A stretch of DNA of 64,000 bases from Vibrio splendidus. Its GTDB lineage: Bacteria; Pseudomonadota; Gammaproteobacteria; Enterobacterales; Vibrionaceae. Every line of letters starts with the position of its first letter. Position 1 is the first letter of the stretch. The stretch lies in assembly GCF_002873455.1 (NCBI RefSeq), contig NZ_MCUN01000054.1, positions 124,001-188,000 of the forward strand. Reading direction: 5' to 3'. Positions 54,601 to 64,000 of this stretch are shown here, piece after piece. Both the position numbers and the translations under genes were made by a program. The notes beneath the pieces were generated by a model. The model saw only the letters and a program-made list of their open reading frames with translations, searched no databases and was not told where the DNA came from.

Positions 54601-54770
54601 AACACACTTGTGATTTAGTAGAAAAACAACAACTGTTTGTGAACGTCGATGGCTTTCATATGGGAGTCGGCGGCGATGATTCCTGGACGCCAAGCGTGCA
54701 TGATGAGTTCAAGCTATTGAAAGAGTATTATCATTATCAGGTGCGTTTTTATTGTGGTAACAATGGTTAA
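51654..54770 (+). CDS. lacZ: Beta-galactosidase, GH2 (LacZ type)
   Basis: 1038-residue cytoplasmic enzyme hydrolysing beta-galactosides, near the 1024 of E. coli LacZ, with long collinear similarity (VPSNWQMQGFDKPIYTNVKYPF; FDGVNSAFHLWCNGKWVGYSQDSRLPAEF; VLRWSDGSYLEDQDMWW). The acid/base Glu is in WSLGNESG (E463) and the nucleophile in LILCEYAHAMGNS (E544). The C-terminal domain has SWFGRGPHENYPDR. ATG 51654 with AAGGAA eight bases upstream is preferred to 51630. It follows the binding-protein gene by 160 bases and likely shares its regulation or transcript. Confidence 0.96.
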   Translation: MRTFSQIISAREWENQHITHHNVIEAHAPLNGYTSLAEAVTKNSSNTLSLNGVWKFQLFDSPELVSEEVVSEHFDDSIWESIVVPSNWQMQGFDKPIYTNVKYPFADNPPFVPSDNPTGLYRTRFNCTEQELLDTHRLTFDGVNSAFHLWCNGKWVGYSQDSRLPAEFDVSEYLQAGENTLVVMVLRWSDGSYLEDQDMWWLSGIFRDVTLLRKPKVAIEDVGIETQLDACYRDAVLKVSAKITKHSNELESYYKLRSELYDAQGLLVCEPHIVGFGERYVDEKGPWSEVAEHSISVANPNKWSAESPYLYRCVVSLLNEHDELVDCEAHDVGFRAVEISDGLLKLNGKPLLIRGVNRHEHHPELGHTMTREGMIQDIKLLKQNNFNAVRTAHYPNHPLWYELCDEYGLYLVDEANVETHGQFPMCRLSNDSSWLNAYMRRMTRLVERDKNHASVIIWSLGNESGIGRNHHAMYQWVKQTDPTRPVQYEGGGADTAATDILCPMYARVDWDLPVVESQPEVTPRVGIRKAIALPNEHRPLILCEYAHAMGNSLGSFDKYWQAFRDNPRLQGGFIWDWVDQGITKTDSNGKQYWGYGGDFGDEINDRQFCINGLVFPDRSVHPTLHEVKKAQQFYQFKLVSASPLVIEITSEYLFDAESVETLNWNITQDGIVQCHGSIELLVEAQSSVQIELNGVTIPNTANALNYFNLEVVLNADTAWAGKGHVTAIEQLSLPTQPQLMLDANLSQYPPKVIETDTLLTVIGDAYQVEFDRLSGTLESWKIKGVEQLASGLRDNFCRAPLDNDIGVSEANRVDPNSWIARWQAMRLDRLTPECIEFSCISQKNGVSVTARIAHAVEEQVRLLSTWQYQLFADGEVELNVEVQAAKGLPSLPRVGLTFGLKNVPDGVSWFGRGPHENYPDRKISAHMGRYQQSIEQMHTPYIFPSDSGLRSDVREAKIGKFELKGDFHFSVSRFGLLQLQKAKHTCDLVEKQQLFVNVDGFHMGVGGDDSWTPSVHDEFKLLKEYYHYQVRFYCGNNG

Positions 54771-54851
54771 AGTACAGAGAATAGAGTAAAAAGATCATAG
54801 TAGGCCAAATAGTCTAAATGCTTGTTTGTTCGATCATTTGGCTTCAGATGT

Positions 54852-54886
54852 AAAAAAGGCACTCAGCGAGATACTGAGTGCCAAAG
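54852..54886 (-). terminator. Terminator of the ygjK-type gene
   Basis: GGCACTCAG (54858-54866) pairs with CTGAGTGCC (54874-54882). On the minus strand it is followed by TTTTTT, so it ends the GH63 gene; it may also block lacZ readthrough. Confidence 0.85.
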
Positions 54887-54944
54887 CCTGAAATTTATGA
54901 GGTTATCTTTTCATTCAATTCCAGAAGACAGGTATAGGTTCGAT

Positions 54945-57356
54945 TTACTCTGCGTCAGTAAAGAAATCGTTGTATAGCATGTACAGGTGAGCTGCACTCC
55001 AAGAGAAGTTTGGCGCGCCTTGTTGTTCACCGGTTAGTGGGTTGTAGTTTTCACGGATAGGGCCGTCTTGCACTAAGCCATCGGCGTGATCAAAGAATGC
55101 ACCTGCCATCTCAATTGCATCGTCACGGTAGCCGTAGCTGTCCATGCCTTTTAGGCCGAAGTAGAATTGGTCTACCCAAACACGTCCACGCCAGTAAATA
55201 TCTGGGCCAAATGCAGGGCTAGAAAGCGCCGCTGTGCCTAGTGGAACGTAGGTGTTGAACTCTTCTGTATCTTTCATTACAGAGACAACTGCATCAGCGT
55301 TAGCTTGAGTGGCAGCAGCATTGAACAATGGTGACCAACCTTCAGGGCCTTTACCACGCTCTACAATCGGTTTGCCTGCACAGCCATTCGCGAGTGGTTT
55401 GTCTTCAATGCGAATGTCGTAGAAGAAGTTAGTGCCTTCGTCGAACATACAAGTGTTGATGTAGTTCGATAGGTGCTCAGCTTTTTTGCGGAACTCTTTC
55501 GCTTCTGCGTCTTTACCTAGAATGTCAGCCATTTCTGCTAGGTACTTGTTATCGCTGTACATGTAGCTTGCTTGGTCGACAGATTCTTGCAGTAGTGAGT
55601 AGCCCAGTAGCGTGCCATCTTCAGCGCGGTTTTGAGCGAACTCAACATCCCAATCGCTGCGCTTGCCACCATTCGCTACATACGCGTCTAGCTGGTCTTT
55701 ATCGATGAAACCAAATGCGGCTGCATCGTCACGACCAGATTCCCAAGATGCGGCTGTTTGAGCTGGGCTTTCGATGTAATCGTAGTTACCTTCAGCCACA
55801 ACTTTATCCAGTGCTGCTTGGCCTACGACTGTTTCATGTTTGTCGCCACGAACCACAGTGAAGTACATTTCACCTTCAGGTGTGTTGTGTGCTTTGTCGC
55901 GTGCTGCGCCATATTCAGGTACACCGTTGCCGTTGTTGTCACGGTTGCGCAGCCACCAATCGTGGTATGCCACGAGCTTTGGATACATCTCTTCTAACCA
56001 AGCTTCGTCGCTGGTGGTCTTGTAGACTTCCATTACTGCCCATGCCGCTAGGCTTGGTTTGGTATTACGTTCGTTCCAGTTACCACCGTCGCCGCCACGT
56101 TCTGGGCTTAGGTTGTAAGCAAGTAGGTCTGGCACGTAACCTTCATCCCAGGGGCGAACCGTGTCGTCAGCCTGAATTTGGTAAGCGAACATCGCGCGGA
56201 TGTTATCTTTCGCGACATCTGGGTTGAAGTGAGCCATTGCGTAGGCTTGCTTCCATGTGTCCCACGGCCAAGTTTGGTTGCCCGAGAACCAACGCGCCGT
56301 CACGGATGGTGTTACAGAGTCAAACTCCATCGCACCTGCAGCGCCACGCCAGTTGCCATTTAGGGTTTCCATCGCTTTAACCGCAACACGCTCTTGCTCT
56401 GGTGTTGCGTTCGGGTTGGTTAAGCCCATCTCTAGATAGCCTTCCCAACGTTCTGCCGATGCCGCTAAGAAGTCGGTAGGGTTTGCCATGATCTTTTTGA
56501 TTTCAGGCTGTTCCGCTTGCGCTTCTTCTGCCGTTAGAACATGCGAGTATGTGGTGTAGATAGTCGTCGATGTTTCAATGTTTGCCGTTGAAGTAAACGC
56601 TAAACCATCAACCGTGGTTTTCGTTGGAATCGACTTGTGAACTTGATATTCAGACTCACCAGAAGTCAGTAGATCCCATATCGAACGAACCTTACCGAAG
56701 GTCACCTTTAGGCCATCGTCGGTTGCGACGATTTGACGGTCATACTCAGGGTAAGTTTCAGCGATGGTTTTGTTGGTTTGTGCCACGCCTTCTTTGGCGT
56801 GCGTCTTTTCTAGCAGTTCACCATCCCACACTAATTCAACCGGTGAGTCGGTAGTGATTTTGGTTTCTAGCAGAGAGGTACGGTTTGAAGCAAAACGCAT
56901 CGTCATTTCTACGGTCACATCGTCAGATTTTAGCGTCTGAACCAATGCGCCCGGAAGGCTGTAAGCTTCCATGGTGAATGCGACTTTTTTGCCATCTTTG
57001 AACACGCTTAGGCGGTCGAAGTTATCAGCCATGAAGTTGATGTATTCTTCGGTAAGTAGTGCTGTACCTGGGAATCCGCCCATGCCTTCCGCTGTGTCTG
57101 GCAGCAAGTGACCGTGCCATGCACCTAAGTCGAAGAATGGGTTGAAGCGCTGGTGGTCATCGAAGTCGTAATCTCGCATGTATTCTGGCGAGCCTGTACG
57201 GTCGATAACGTTCTTAAATTCGTTTGCTTGCAGTTGCTCTGTGTCAGAGCCTGAGCCAGAGATTGAGTTTGATCCTGAGAATGAGTTTGATGTACAGCCA
57301 GTAACAACAAGTGCTGCGCCAATAGCGAGAGCTGCGAATGATTTATTCAGTTTCAT
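54945..57356 (-). CDS. ygjK: GH63 glucosidase, YgjK-like lipoprotein
   Basis: 803-residue glycoside hydrolase strongly resembling E. coli YgjK over its full length (e.g. YMRDYDFDDHQRFNPFFDLGAWHGHLLPD and RWFSGNQTWPWDTWKQAYAMAHFNPD). YgjK acts on alpha-1,3-glucosidic oligosaccharides. The acid is the Asp of SWESGRDDA and the base the Glu of IRENYNPLTG, both present. Here the signal is a lipobox (LVVTGC, Cys21) followed by a Ser/Gly-rich linker, so the protein is probably attached to a membrane, unlike the plain signal peptide of YgjK. It lies 15 bases after ygjJ in one operon. Confidence 0.93.
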   Translation of the reverse strand: MKLNKSFAALAIGAALVVTGCTSNSFSGSNSISGSGSDTEQLQANEFKNVIDRTGSPEYMRDYDFDDHQRFNPFFDLGAWHGHLLPDTAEGMGGFPGTALLTEEYINFMADNFDRLSVFKDGKKVAFTMEAYSLPGALVQTLKSDDVTVEMTMRFASNRTSLLETKITTDSPVELVWDGELLEKTHAKEGVAQTNKTIAETYPEYDRQIVATDDGLKVTFGKVRSIWDLLTSGESEYQVHKSIPTKTTVDGLAFTSTANIETSTTIYTTYSHVLTAEEAQAEQPEIKKIMANPTDFLAASAERWEGYLEMGLTNPNATPEQERVAVKAMETLNGNWRGAAGAMEFDSVTPSVTARWFSGNQTWPWDTWKQAYAMAHFNPDVAKDNIRAMFAYQIQADDTVRPWDEGYVPDLLAYNLSPERGGDGGNWNERNTKPSLAAWAVMEVYKTTSDEAWLEEMYPKLVAYHDWWLRNRDNNGNGVPEYGAARDKAHNTPEGEMYFTVVRGDKHETVVGQAALDKVVAEGNYDYIESPAQTAASWESGRDDAAAFGFIDKDQLDAYVANGGKRSDWDVEFAQNRAEDGTLLGYSLLQESVDQASYMYSDNKYLAEMADILGKDAEAKEFRKKAEHLSNYINTCMFDEGTNFFYDIRIEDKPLANGCAGKPIVERGKGPEGWSPLFNAAATQANADAVVSVMKDTEEFNTYVPLGTAALSSPAFGPDIYWRGRVWVDQFYFGLKGMDSYGYRDDAIEMAGAFFDHADGLVQDGPIRENYNPLTGEQQGAPNFSWSAAHLYMLYNDFFTDAE

Positions 57357-57371
57357 GATGAGTTCCTGTTA

Positions 57372-58436
57372 TTACCAGTAGAAGTATTGCATTGCGAACA
57401 CTTGCGCGTCGCCGATTTCAGTGTCGCTGCCTACGCCAAAGCGGCTGTCGAAGGCAGTCGCAAACGCGCCATTGCCGTATTCGTACCAAACGCCGGCATT
57501 GATGTAAGAGGTGATCTCTTTGTCGCCATTGTCACCGTCAAAGTTTGCGTAGTTGTAGGCTGCTGATAGGTAAACGCCTTGTGCGGCTTCGTACCATGCA
57601 CTGGTTTGAATACCTGATTCGCTACCGAAAGATTCTTGGTTACCTTTATCGGTATCATGCCAAACACGAGTGGCGAAGTTTTTGTATTCAGCACCTAATA
57701 GTAGAAGCTCACCGCCATCGTTGTTACGCACTTCACCACCACCCATAAGGGTCAGGTCGTCAGTGAGATCGTATTGGAGGTAACCATTGACCATGGCATT
57801 CTTGTCTTTCCATTGGTCTGCGAAGCTGTCGTATTTGCCGAAGTGAACGAGAGCATCGTCTTCAGAGAAGTCAGACTCTGGCGCGAAAGAAACGCTGTAG
57901 CGAAGTTTACCTTCTAGGTTTTGAATCTTCACCCCGACATGTACGTCACGCGTGTTTGAGATTGCGTAGCCGTACTCGACTGTTGGGTCTCCCCACCATT
58001 GAACGTCATCCAGTGACGAGTCCATACGACCGACAATAAATTCTGTTTTTGCGTCGGTGCGGTAGCCAGCGTAAAAGCGGTTAAAACCACCTTCGAAGCC
58101 GCCCCAGCCGTGGCCAGTCGCCCAAGCGTTACCTTCGTCATCGGCTTGTACCGTCCAGCCTTCCATGTAAGCAAGACCAAACCAATTACCGTGCTCGATA
58201 GCTAAACCCGCTTCAATGTAAGTGCCGTCTGCGTAGCGACCCTTATCATCACCTTCGAGTGCCACATGACCACCAAGGCCAAGCTCACCGTAAAAGTTAA
58301 ACAGCGTTTCTGATTCTGTTTTAGGGGGCTGAGTGTCGCTGTGGTTAGCCGCGGTTTCATCAGCGTGCGCATTAGCCGTAAGGGCAGCAAGAATACAACT
58401 TGTAATAAGAGTCTTTTTAGTAAAACTACTTTTCAT
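57372..58436 (-). CDS. ygjJ: YgjJ-like outer-membrane/periplasmic protein
   Basis: 354-residue exported protein. A signal peptide ends near LTANAHADE; the rest shows alternating short segments rich in Trp/Tyr/Gly (GHGWGGFEGGFNRFYAGY; YFYW at the C terminus), consistent with a beta-barrel. By position and size it matches E. coli YgjJ, which precedes YgjK. It may be a porin for the oligosaccharide hydrolysed by YgjK. ATG 58436 is taken rather than GTG 58445. The terminal YFYW ends with an aromatic residue as in barrel proteins. Confidence 0.85.
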   Translation of the reverse strand: MKSSFTKKTLITSCILAALTANAHADETAANHSDTQPPKTESETLFNFYGELGLGGHVALEGDDKGRYADGTYIEAGLAIEHGNWFGLAYMEGWTVQADDEGNAWATGHGWGGFEGGFNRFYAGYRTDAKTEFIVGRMDSSLDDVQWWGDPTVEYGYAISNTRDVHVGVKIQNLEGKLRYSVSFAPESDFSEDDALVHFGKYDSFADQWKDKNAMVNGYLQYDLTDDLTLMGGGEVRNNDGGELLLLGAEYKNFATRVWHDTDKGNQESFGSESGIQTSAWYEAAQGVYLSAAYNYANFDGDNGDKEITSYINAGVWYEYGNGAFATAFDSRFGVGSDTEIGDAQVFAMQYFYW

Positions 58437-58445
58437 TTTGTTCAC

Positions 58446-58765
58446 TTCTGTGTCGGGGTTATAAATGAAGCTTCGTAAGCAGTTCTGACTTCTAATATGG
58501 GGTGCTCTTCAAGGCGTATATGGTCAGGTCACTTACGATCGCAAAACCAATATTAATGATTATTTTTGTGTTTAAAATTAAATAAGCTTAAAAGTGTGAT
58601 CTATTTTTAGTAAAAGTTTACCGTTGATTTGTTTTGGGTTTTAGTTGAATTTATAAACAAATATCAGGCAAGGGATATATCGGTGTTGTGAATCTAATTT
58701 TGATGAAAGGAATAACTCGGTAAATAGGATGTAAGGAGCGGCGATAAGAAAAAAGGGAAGCGAAT
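58446..58765. promoter_or_regulatory. Intergenic region upstream of ygjJK
   Basis: About 320 AT-rich bases with no gene. It follows the ygjI terminator and precedes ygjJ, so ygjJK probably has its own promoter here. No operator was recognised. Confidence 0.5.
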
Positions 58766-58797
58766 AAAAAGGCACTCGCCAAATAGTGAGTGCCTAA
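58766..58797 (-). terminator. Terminator after the ygjI-type gene
   Basis: GGCACTC (58771-58777) pairs with GAGTGCC (58788-58794); on the minus strand TTTTTATT follows. The stem core is the same as in the terminator at 54858-54882. Confidence 0.82.
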
Positions 58798-58836
58798 GAA
58801 GTTCAAATCAAGATTAAGACCAAGGTAAGGTGAACA

Positions 58837-60270
58837 CTAGGCGTTAGCAGTTTCCGGCTTTGCTTCTAGTTTCTTCTCTTCTGGAGATAAGCTTTTCTCG
58901 TATTGACCGTATTTCCACCATGCGTAGCCAAGGAAGATCACAATCCCACCCACGTTGTAGAAGATGATGGTCATGATGTCTGCGCCAGTCGGGAAGGTTG
59001 ATGCAAAGAAACCAACTGTAAATATAGCGATAAGAATCGACACCGCTGTGATACCCACTCGGCGTGAACCCATGCGGAAATCTCGTGGGAGATGATCAAG
59101 TTTCACACGCAGGTGAAGGTAAGCAATCATGATGAACAGTGGCGGCAACATAGAGGCTGCGGCTGTCATGTTGATGATGGTGCTCATTAGGTCTTGTACG
59201 GTGTCAGACGCCAACGTTGGGATGAACATCAGTGGAATCACGATGAAGAACTGAACCCAAGCCGCACGCTCTGGCACGCCTTGTTTGTTGAGTGCGACGG
59301 TTTTCTCACCGAAGATACCTTTAGGGATTTCAGAGAAGAAAATCTTAACCGGAGTCGCTGTCCACATCAGTAGAGAGCCCAACATCGCAGTGAATGAAAC
59401 CACGCCCACAAAACGATTCATCAGTATTTCAGACAATCCAAAGTGTCTTGCTAGTCCTTCGAATACCTGCACTGAACCGCCAGTAAATTTAAGTTCTTCG
59501 CGAGCAACGAATACGTTCGCAAGCACAGAACCTACCGAGTAAAGCGCACCGATAAAGATACCGGCAATGATGATCACTTTAACGAAAGACTTGTGTCCGC
59601 CTTTGATGTCGTTGACGTAAACCGCAACCGATTCAGCACCGCCAGCCGCCATGAAGATCCAAGTGATTACTCCAAGGAATGCCCAGTTAAAGCTTGGTGT
59701 CATTGCTTCAATGGTGATTGGGTCAGCTGGTTCGATACCGCCGATCAAAGCACCGCCTGAAAGCAGGATGTAAGACAGAGTCAGCAACAACATCAGTGAT
59801 GATGTTAGTGAGGTGATTGGGCCAAGTAGCTTCGCGCCGTTGTTTGAAATGTGTGTAGCAACCGCAAATAGAATGGTGCTCAAGATCGCCGTGGTTATCG
59901 GCGTAAATATGTATTCGAATCCTAAGAATGCATACGACGCATAAGCGATGATTCTAGGCAGCAGAGAGGTGAAGAAGAATAGGTTAACAAACCAGTAGGT
60001 GTAAGCTGAAATAAACGCCCAGCGACCGCCTAGAGAGCTTTTAACCCAAGAGTAAACACCCGCCTCAGAGTCTTTATTCAATGATACAAACTCAGCCACG
60101 ATCAAACAAAATGGCACAAAGTAAAAGATGGTTGCTAAAAAGAACATCGGAGCTGAGGAAAGGCCAATCTCGATGTTGTTGTTTATGATGTTATTGAAGC
60201 TGTATACCGCCGCGAAGGTCATAGACAGTAGGGCAAACTTGCCTATCGTACTGCGTTTATTATCGGACAT
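58837..60270 (-). CDS. ygjI: YgjI-like APC-superfamily transporter
   Basis: 477-residue, about 12-helix transporter that matches E. coli YgjI (477 residues) nearly end to end, e.g. TIGKFALLSMTFAAVYSFNNIINNNIEIGLSSAPMFF and FRMGSRRVGI. It is of the amino acid-polyamine-organocation superfamily. GGAG sits seven bases before ATG 60270. In E. coli ygjI-ygjJ-ygjK lie next to ebgAC, as here, so a sugar or amino acid-sugar role has been suspected; no substrate is known to me. Confidence 0.92.
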   Translation of the reverse strand: MSDNKRSTIGKFALLSMTFAAVYSFNNIINNNIEIGLSSAPMFFLATIFYFVPFCLIVAEFVSLNKDSEAGVYSWVKSSLGGRWAFISAYTYWFVNLFFFTSLLPRIIAYASYAFLGFEYIFTPITTAILSTILFAVATHISNNGAKLLGPITSLTSSLMLLLTLSYILLSGGALIGGIEPADPITIEAMTPSFNWAFLGVITWIFMAAGGAESVAVYVNDIKGGHKSFVKVIIIAGIFIGALYSVGSVLANVFVAREELKFTGGSVQVFEGLARHFGLSEILMNRFVGVVSFTAMLGSLLMWTATPVKIFFSEIPKGIFGEKTVALNKQGVPERAAWVQFFIVIPLMFIPTLASDTVQDLMSTIINMTAAASMLPPLFIMIAYLHLRVKLDHLPRDFRMGSRRVGITAVSILIAIFTVGFFASTFPTGADIMTIIFYNVGGIVIFLGYAWWKYGQYEKSLSPEEKKLEAKPETANA

Positions 60271-60785
60271 GATGTTCTCCGGTGAATCACGTTGATGATC
60301 GTTATTTACTAGGTCCTAGAGAGGGAGATCTAGGCCGTGTTTTTATTGTTATGTTGGTTTGGCAAACACCCGCTTCATGAAGTCAGGTTTGGCTCATTTA
60401 TTATTTTTGTATTGATTTACGAACGAATTCCTTGGCGTTTATCTTTTTAATTTCAGTAAATTTATTACTTGAATTTCAAATGCAACATTAAGGCATTCAT
60501 CGAAGAAATTGGCTTTCTCATGTACGACGATGTAACAGGCTTGTAGGGGCTTTGTGTCGTTTATTGTTCTATGAGTTTTTCTATTTCTTCAGCAAGAAGA
60601 TTAAAGATTAAGCGGCGGGAAGTTAATCGGAATTGATCAAATATGTGATATCGAGTAAATAAATTTAGTTAATATTTTACCTGTATTTTTGTTCGAGTTT
60701 TATTACGATCTAACTAACGTTTTTCGTGAAGTGAAACCTTGACGGAATGACGTTTTTATTCTTGTTTAATGTTCTGATTTAAAAC
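60271..60785. promoter_or_regulatory. Intergenic region between the two YgjI-type genes
   Basis: About 515 bases, AT-rich, no gene found. It probably holds the ygjI promoter. No clear palindromic operator was found. Confidence 0.5.
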
Positions 60786-60812
60786 AAAAAAAGCGCCATA
60801 AAGGCGCTTTTC
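60786..60812 (-). terminator. Terminator of the upstream YgjI-type gene
   Basis: AAGCGCC (60791-60797) pairs with GGCGCTT (60803-60809), with A/T runs on the outside; on the minus strand TTTTTTTGTTTT follows. Confidence 0.88.
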
Positions 60813-60834
60813 AATCAGAGATGTCAATTTTGGA

Positions 60835-62259
60835 TTACGACTGCTTTGCGGCTTCTAACTTCGCGTCTTTACCTGCTTGCTTCTTTTCAAAGCGAGAGAT
60901 CCACCACCAAGCGATAGCTGAGAACACTGCCGTCATAAATACGTTGACGAAGAACGCTTGCATTAGGTCTACACCCGTTGGGAATGCTGATGCTGTCATG
61001 CTCACAACGAAGATACCGATAAGCACAGATACAACAGCCATACCTTGAACTCGCGTACCCATGCGGAAATCACGTGGTGTATCGTCATGCTTCAATCGGA
61101 ATACAAAGTACGCCACCATGATGAAGATAGGCGGTAACATTGCCGTACCTGCTGTTAGGTTAATTGCGGTGTTCATCATGTCTTGTACAGACTCAGAACC
61201 GAAGCCGTTTATAACGAGCATTAGGAATACGAACGCAAACTGCCACCATGCTGCGCGTACTGGCACACCGTGTTCGTTAAGCTCAGTCGTCTTCTCACCG
61301 TAAACACCTTTAGGGATTTCAGAGAAGTGAATTTTCACTGGAGCTGCTGTCCACATCATCATCGAACCGAACATAGCGACGAATAGGATGATACCGACGA
61401 AGCGACCTGTTAGAGATTGTGAAATGTCGAAGTAGTTCGCCATACCAGTGAAGATTTCAACCATGCCGCCAGCATAAGTGAGTTCATCACGTGCAACGAA
61501 CACGTTCACTAACAGAGAACCGACTGCATACATGATACCGATAGCGATACCCGCGCTGATGATCACCTTGATGAAAGACTTATGACCACCTTTAACATCG
61601 TTTAGGTAAGCGGCTGCGGTTTCTGCACCACCGGCTGCTTGGAAGATCCAACACATAATACCTAGTGTTGCCCAGTTGATGGTTGGCGTCATTGCTTCAA
61701 GCGTGATTGGTTCTACTGGCTCATGGTTACCACCTAATGCCATTAGTGCGCCGATAACGTAAACCGCGAACAGTGCAAATACGCCGTATGCCACGATCTC
61801 TGCAATCTTACCTAACCAGCTCGCGCCTTTAGTCGAGATGTGCGTTGCCGCCGCAAATAGACCAATTGAGATTGCCGATGTCACAATAGGAGAGAAGGCG
61901 TACTCGTAGCCAAGCATTGCGTAAGATGCGTATGCGATAACGTTAGGTAGCAGTGATACAAACCAGAATAGGTTAACGAACCAATAGAGGAATGAACCTA
62001 AGTAGGCCGCTTTTGAGCCCAAAGGTTGTTTAAGCCAGTCGTACATGCCTGACTCAGAATTTTTATTTGCTGATACGAATTCAGCAATAATGAACACGAA
62101 TGGAATGAAGTAAATAAGGGTGGCAAGCAAAAAGATAGGGGCTGAACTCAATCCCAATTCGATGTTGTTATTTACAATGTTGCGAACGTTAAATACCGCT
62201 GCAAATGTCATGGAGAGCAAGGCAAATTTACCTAACTTACCGCGTACAGATTCAGACAT
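60835..62259 (-). CDS. Second YgjI-like APC-superfamily transporter
   Basis: 474-residue paralog of the ygjI product next door: the two align along their whole length with shared blocks (LGKFALLSMTFAAVFNVRNIVNNNIELGLSSAPIFLLATLIYFIPF; AAGGAETAAAYLNDVKGGHKSF; PRDFRMGTR). ATG 62259 with GGAGG upstream is used; the TTG at 62271 is not needed. E. coli has only one such gene in this cluster. The duplicate differs in the extramembrane loops and C terminus, so the two may carry different substrates. Confidence 0.9.
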   Translation of the reverse strand: MSESVRGKLGKFALLSMTFAAVFNVRNIVNNNIELGLSSAPIFLLATLIYFIPFVFIIAEFVSANKNSESGMYDWLKQPLGSKAAYLGSFLYWFVNLFWFVSLLPNVIAYASYAMLGYEYAFSPIVTSAISIGLFAAATHISTKGASWLGKIAEIVAYGVFALFAVYVIGALMALGGNHEPVEPITLEAMTPTINWATLGIMCWIFQAAGGAETAAAYLNDVKGGHKSFIKVIISAGIAIGIMYAVGSLLVNVFVARDELTYAGGMVEIFTGMANYFDISQSLTGRFVGIILFVAMFGSMMMWTAAPVKIHFSEIPKGVYGEKTTELNEHGVPVRAAWWQFAFVFLMLVINGFGSESVQDMMNTAINLTAGTAMLPPIFIMVAYFVFRLKHDDTPRDFRMGTRVQGMAVVSVLIGIFVVSMTASAFPTGVDLMQAFFVNVFMTAVFSAIAWWWISRFEKKQAGKDAKLEAAKQS

Positions 62260-62338
62260 AGTGTCCTCCAAGGGTCACGTAATTATAGTCGTTATTTCTT
62301 TAAGCTTCCTTGTAGGGAAGAAGCGTAAAGGCGTTATG

Positions 62339-62378
62339 CAGTGTGACTGAGCCTTGAACGGCAAGCCTCAGTACACTG
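62339..62378 (-). other. Long imperfect hairpin between ebgC and the transporter
   Basis: CAGTGTGACTGAGCCTTG and CAAGCCTCAGTACACTG pair with small bulges. No T run, so not a simple terminator; possible mRNA processing site. Confidence 0.55.
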
Positions 62379-62423
62379 TGAATAGATCTTGTTGTTGCTT
62401 TCGTTTGTTTAGCTTTCAGTTAC

Positions 62424-62876
62424 TTACTTATTAAGGAAGTAACCGTCTTCAATAGTCACTTTCAGCACCACTTTGCGTACTCGGTTATCACCGTGAAAGC
62501 GGTAAGCTTTGCTGTTATCAAATATCGCTACTTGGCCTTCAATGATTTCACGAGTTTCGCCGTTACCTATTAGGTGTTCGCGGTCAGTCTCATCGCTGTA
62601 AGCTTGGATTTGCTCTAGCTCTGATTTGGCTGCGAATTCAACCGTTTCACGACCTTCTAGGTAGTAATGCACGTCGAAATAACGGCGGTTGCCAGTAAAG
62701 CTTTCGGTGTTACGAGCCACACCGTCTTCAATCATGTAAGCCAGTGAGTCACCAATTGAATACATCACGCCATCTTTGATGTTGCCGATGTTTTCAATCG
62801 CTTCTACACAGCGTTGCCATTTACGACCGTCGCGGTAAACGACTTTAAATTGTTCTAAGTTTTCTAAAACGATCAT
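62424..62876 (-). CDS. ebgC: EbgC-like YhcH/YjgK/YiaL-family protein
   Basis: 150-residue cupin-like protein matching E. coli EbgC (LEQFKVVYRDGRKWQRCVEAIENIGNI; RRYFDVHYYLEGRETVEFA; VVLKVTIEDGYFLNK). EbgC is the small subunit needed for full activity of evolved beta-galactosidase. It begins three bases after the ebgA stop. Position and similarity together make the call firm. Confidence 0.93.
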   Translation of the reverse strand: MIVLENLEQFKVVYRDGRKWQRCVEAIENIGNIKDGVMYSIGDSLAYMIEDGVARNTESFTGNRRYFDVHYYLEGRETVEFAAKSELEQIQAYSDETDREHLIGNGETREIIEGQVAIFDNSKAYRFHGDNRVRKVVLKVTIEDGYFLNK

Positions 62877-62879
62877 CGC

Positions 62880-64000
<1,121 letters not shown>

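Noticed and set aside
55758..56439. Several plus-strand frames opposite the ygjK-type gene
   Set aside because: They overlap a full-length GH63 gene, have low-complexity Cys/Arg-rich products and no ribosome sites.

Overview
This window is chromosomal DNA from a Vibrio, most likely of the Splendidus clade or a close relative (inferred from protein resemblance and gene order; no database search was possible). The run prfC, yjjV-type TatD hydrolase, CNT nucleoside transporter, deoCABD, ytjB, serB, plzC-type PilZ protein, radA and a second elongation factor G matches the gene order remembered for Vibrio cholerae (around VC2342-VC2352), and much of it is shared with E. coli. No tRNA, rRNA, CRISPR array, insertion sequence or prophage was recognised.

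Layout. (1) 1-17 kb is conserved core: release factor 3 (cut by the window start), a small DUF5363 protein, TatD hydrolase, NupC and the deo operon for nucleoside uptake and salvage, then a YtjB-type membrane protein, SerB, a two-PilZ protein, RadA and EF-G 2. (2) 17-20 kb holds a VF530-type DNA-binding protein and two successive divergent pairs, each a LysR regulator facing a tiny DUF1127-type gene; the second pair is separated by six copies of an 8-bp repeat. (3) 20.4-36.3 kb is a Flp/Tad pilus locus with an unusual layout: tadE, tadF and a vWA-type tadG come first, then two inverted genes (an acyl-CoA synthetase and an AraC-type regulator), then flp, a second mini-flp, tadV, a non-canonical AAA+ ATPase, cpaB/rcpC, the secretin rcpA, a small lipoprotein, tadZ, tadA, tadB, tadC and tadD. 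(4) 36.4-40 kb holds a ChrA-type chromate transporter with a divergent LysR gene, a PAP2-type membrane protein and a candidate small RNA. (5) 40-64 kb is a galactoside-utilisation region: a LacI-family regulator with two matching operators, GH36 alpha-galactosidase, a YidK-type sodium/solute symporter, a MATE exporter, a divergently arranged sugar ABC transporter (ATPase facing two permeases and a binding protein), LacZ-type beta-galactosidase, and on the minus strand an ebg-like cluster: ebgA (cut by the window end), ebgC, two YgjI-type transporters in tandem, YgjJ-type outer-membrane protein and YgjK-type GH63 glucosidase.

How the parts work together. In the deo region NupC imports nucleosides, DeoA/DeoD phosphorolyse them, DeoB isomerises the pentose phosphate and DeoC cleaves it; a near-perfect CRP site lies before nupC. 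In the Tad region TadV processes prepilins, TadZ/A/B/C drive assembly, RcpA/CpaB with lipoproteins form the outer-membrane exit, and TadE/F/G are minor components; the AAA+ ATPase is the part that does not fit the textbook set. In the galactoside region, alpha- and beta-linked galactosides appear to be imported by the ABC and symporter systems and hydrolysed by GH36 and two GH2 enzymes, while the YgjJ/YgjK/YgjI genes suggest uptake and hydrolysis of another, alpha-glucosidic oligosaccharide.
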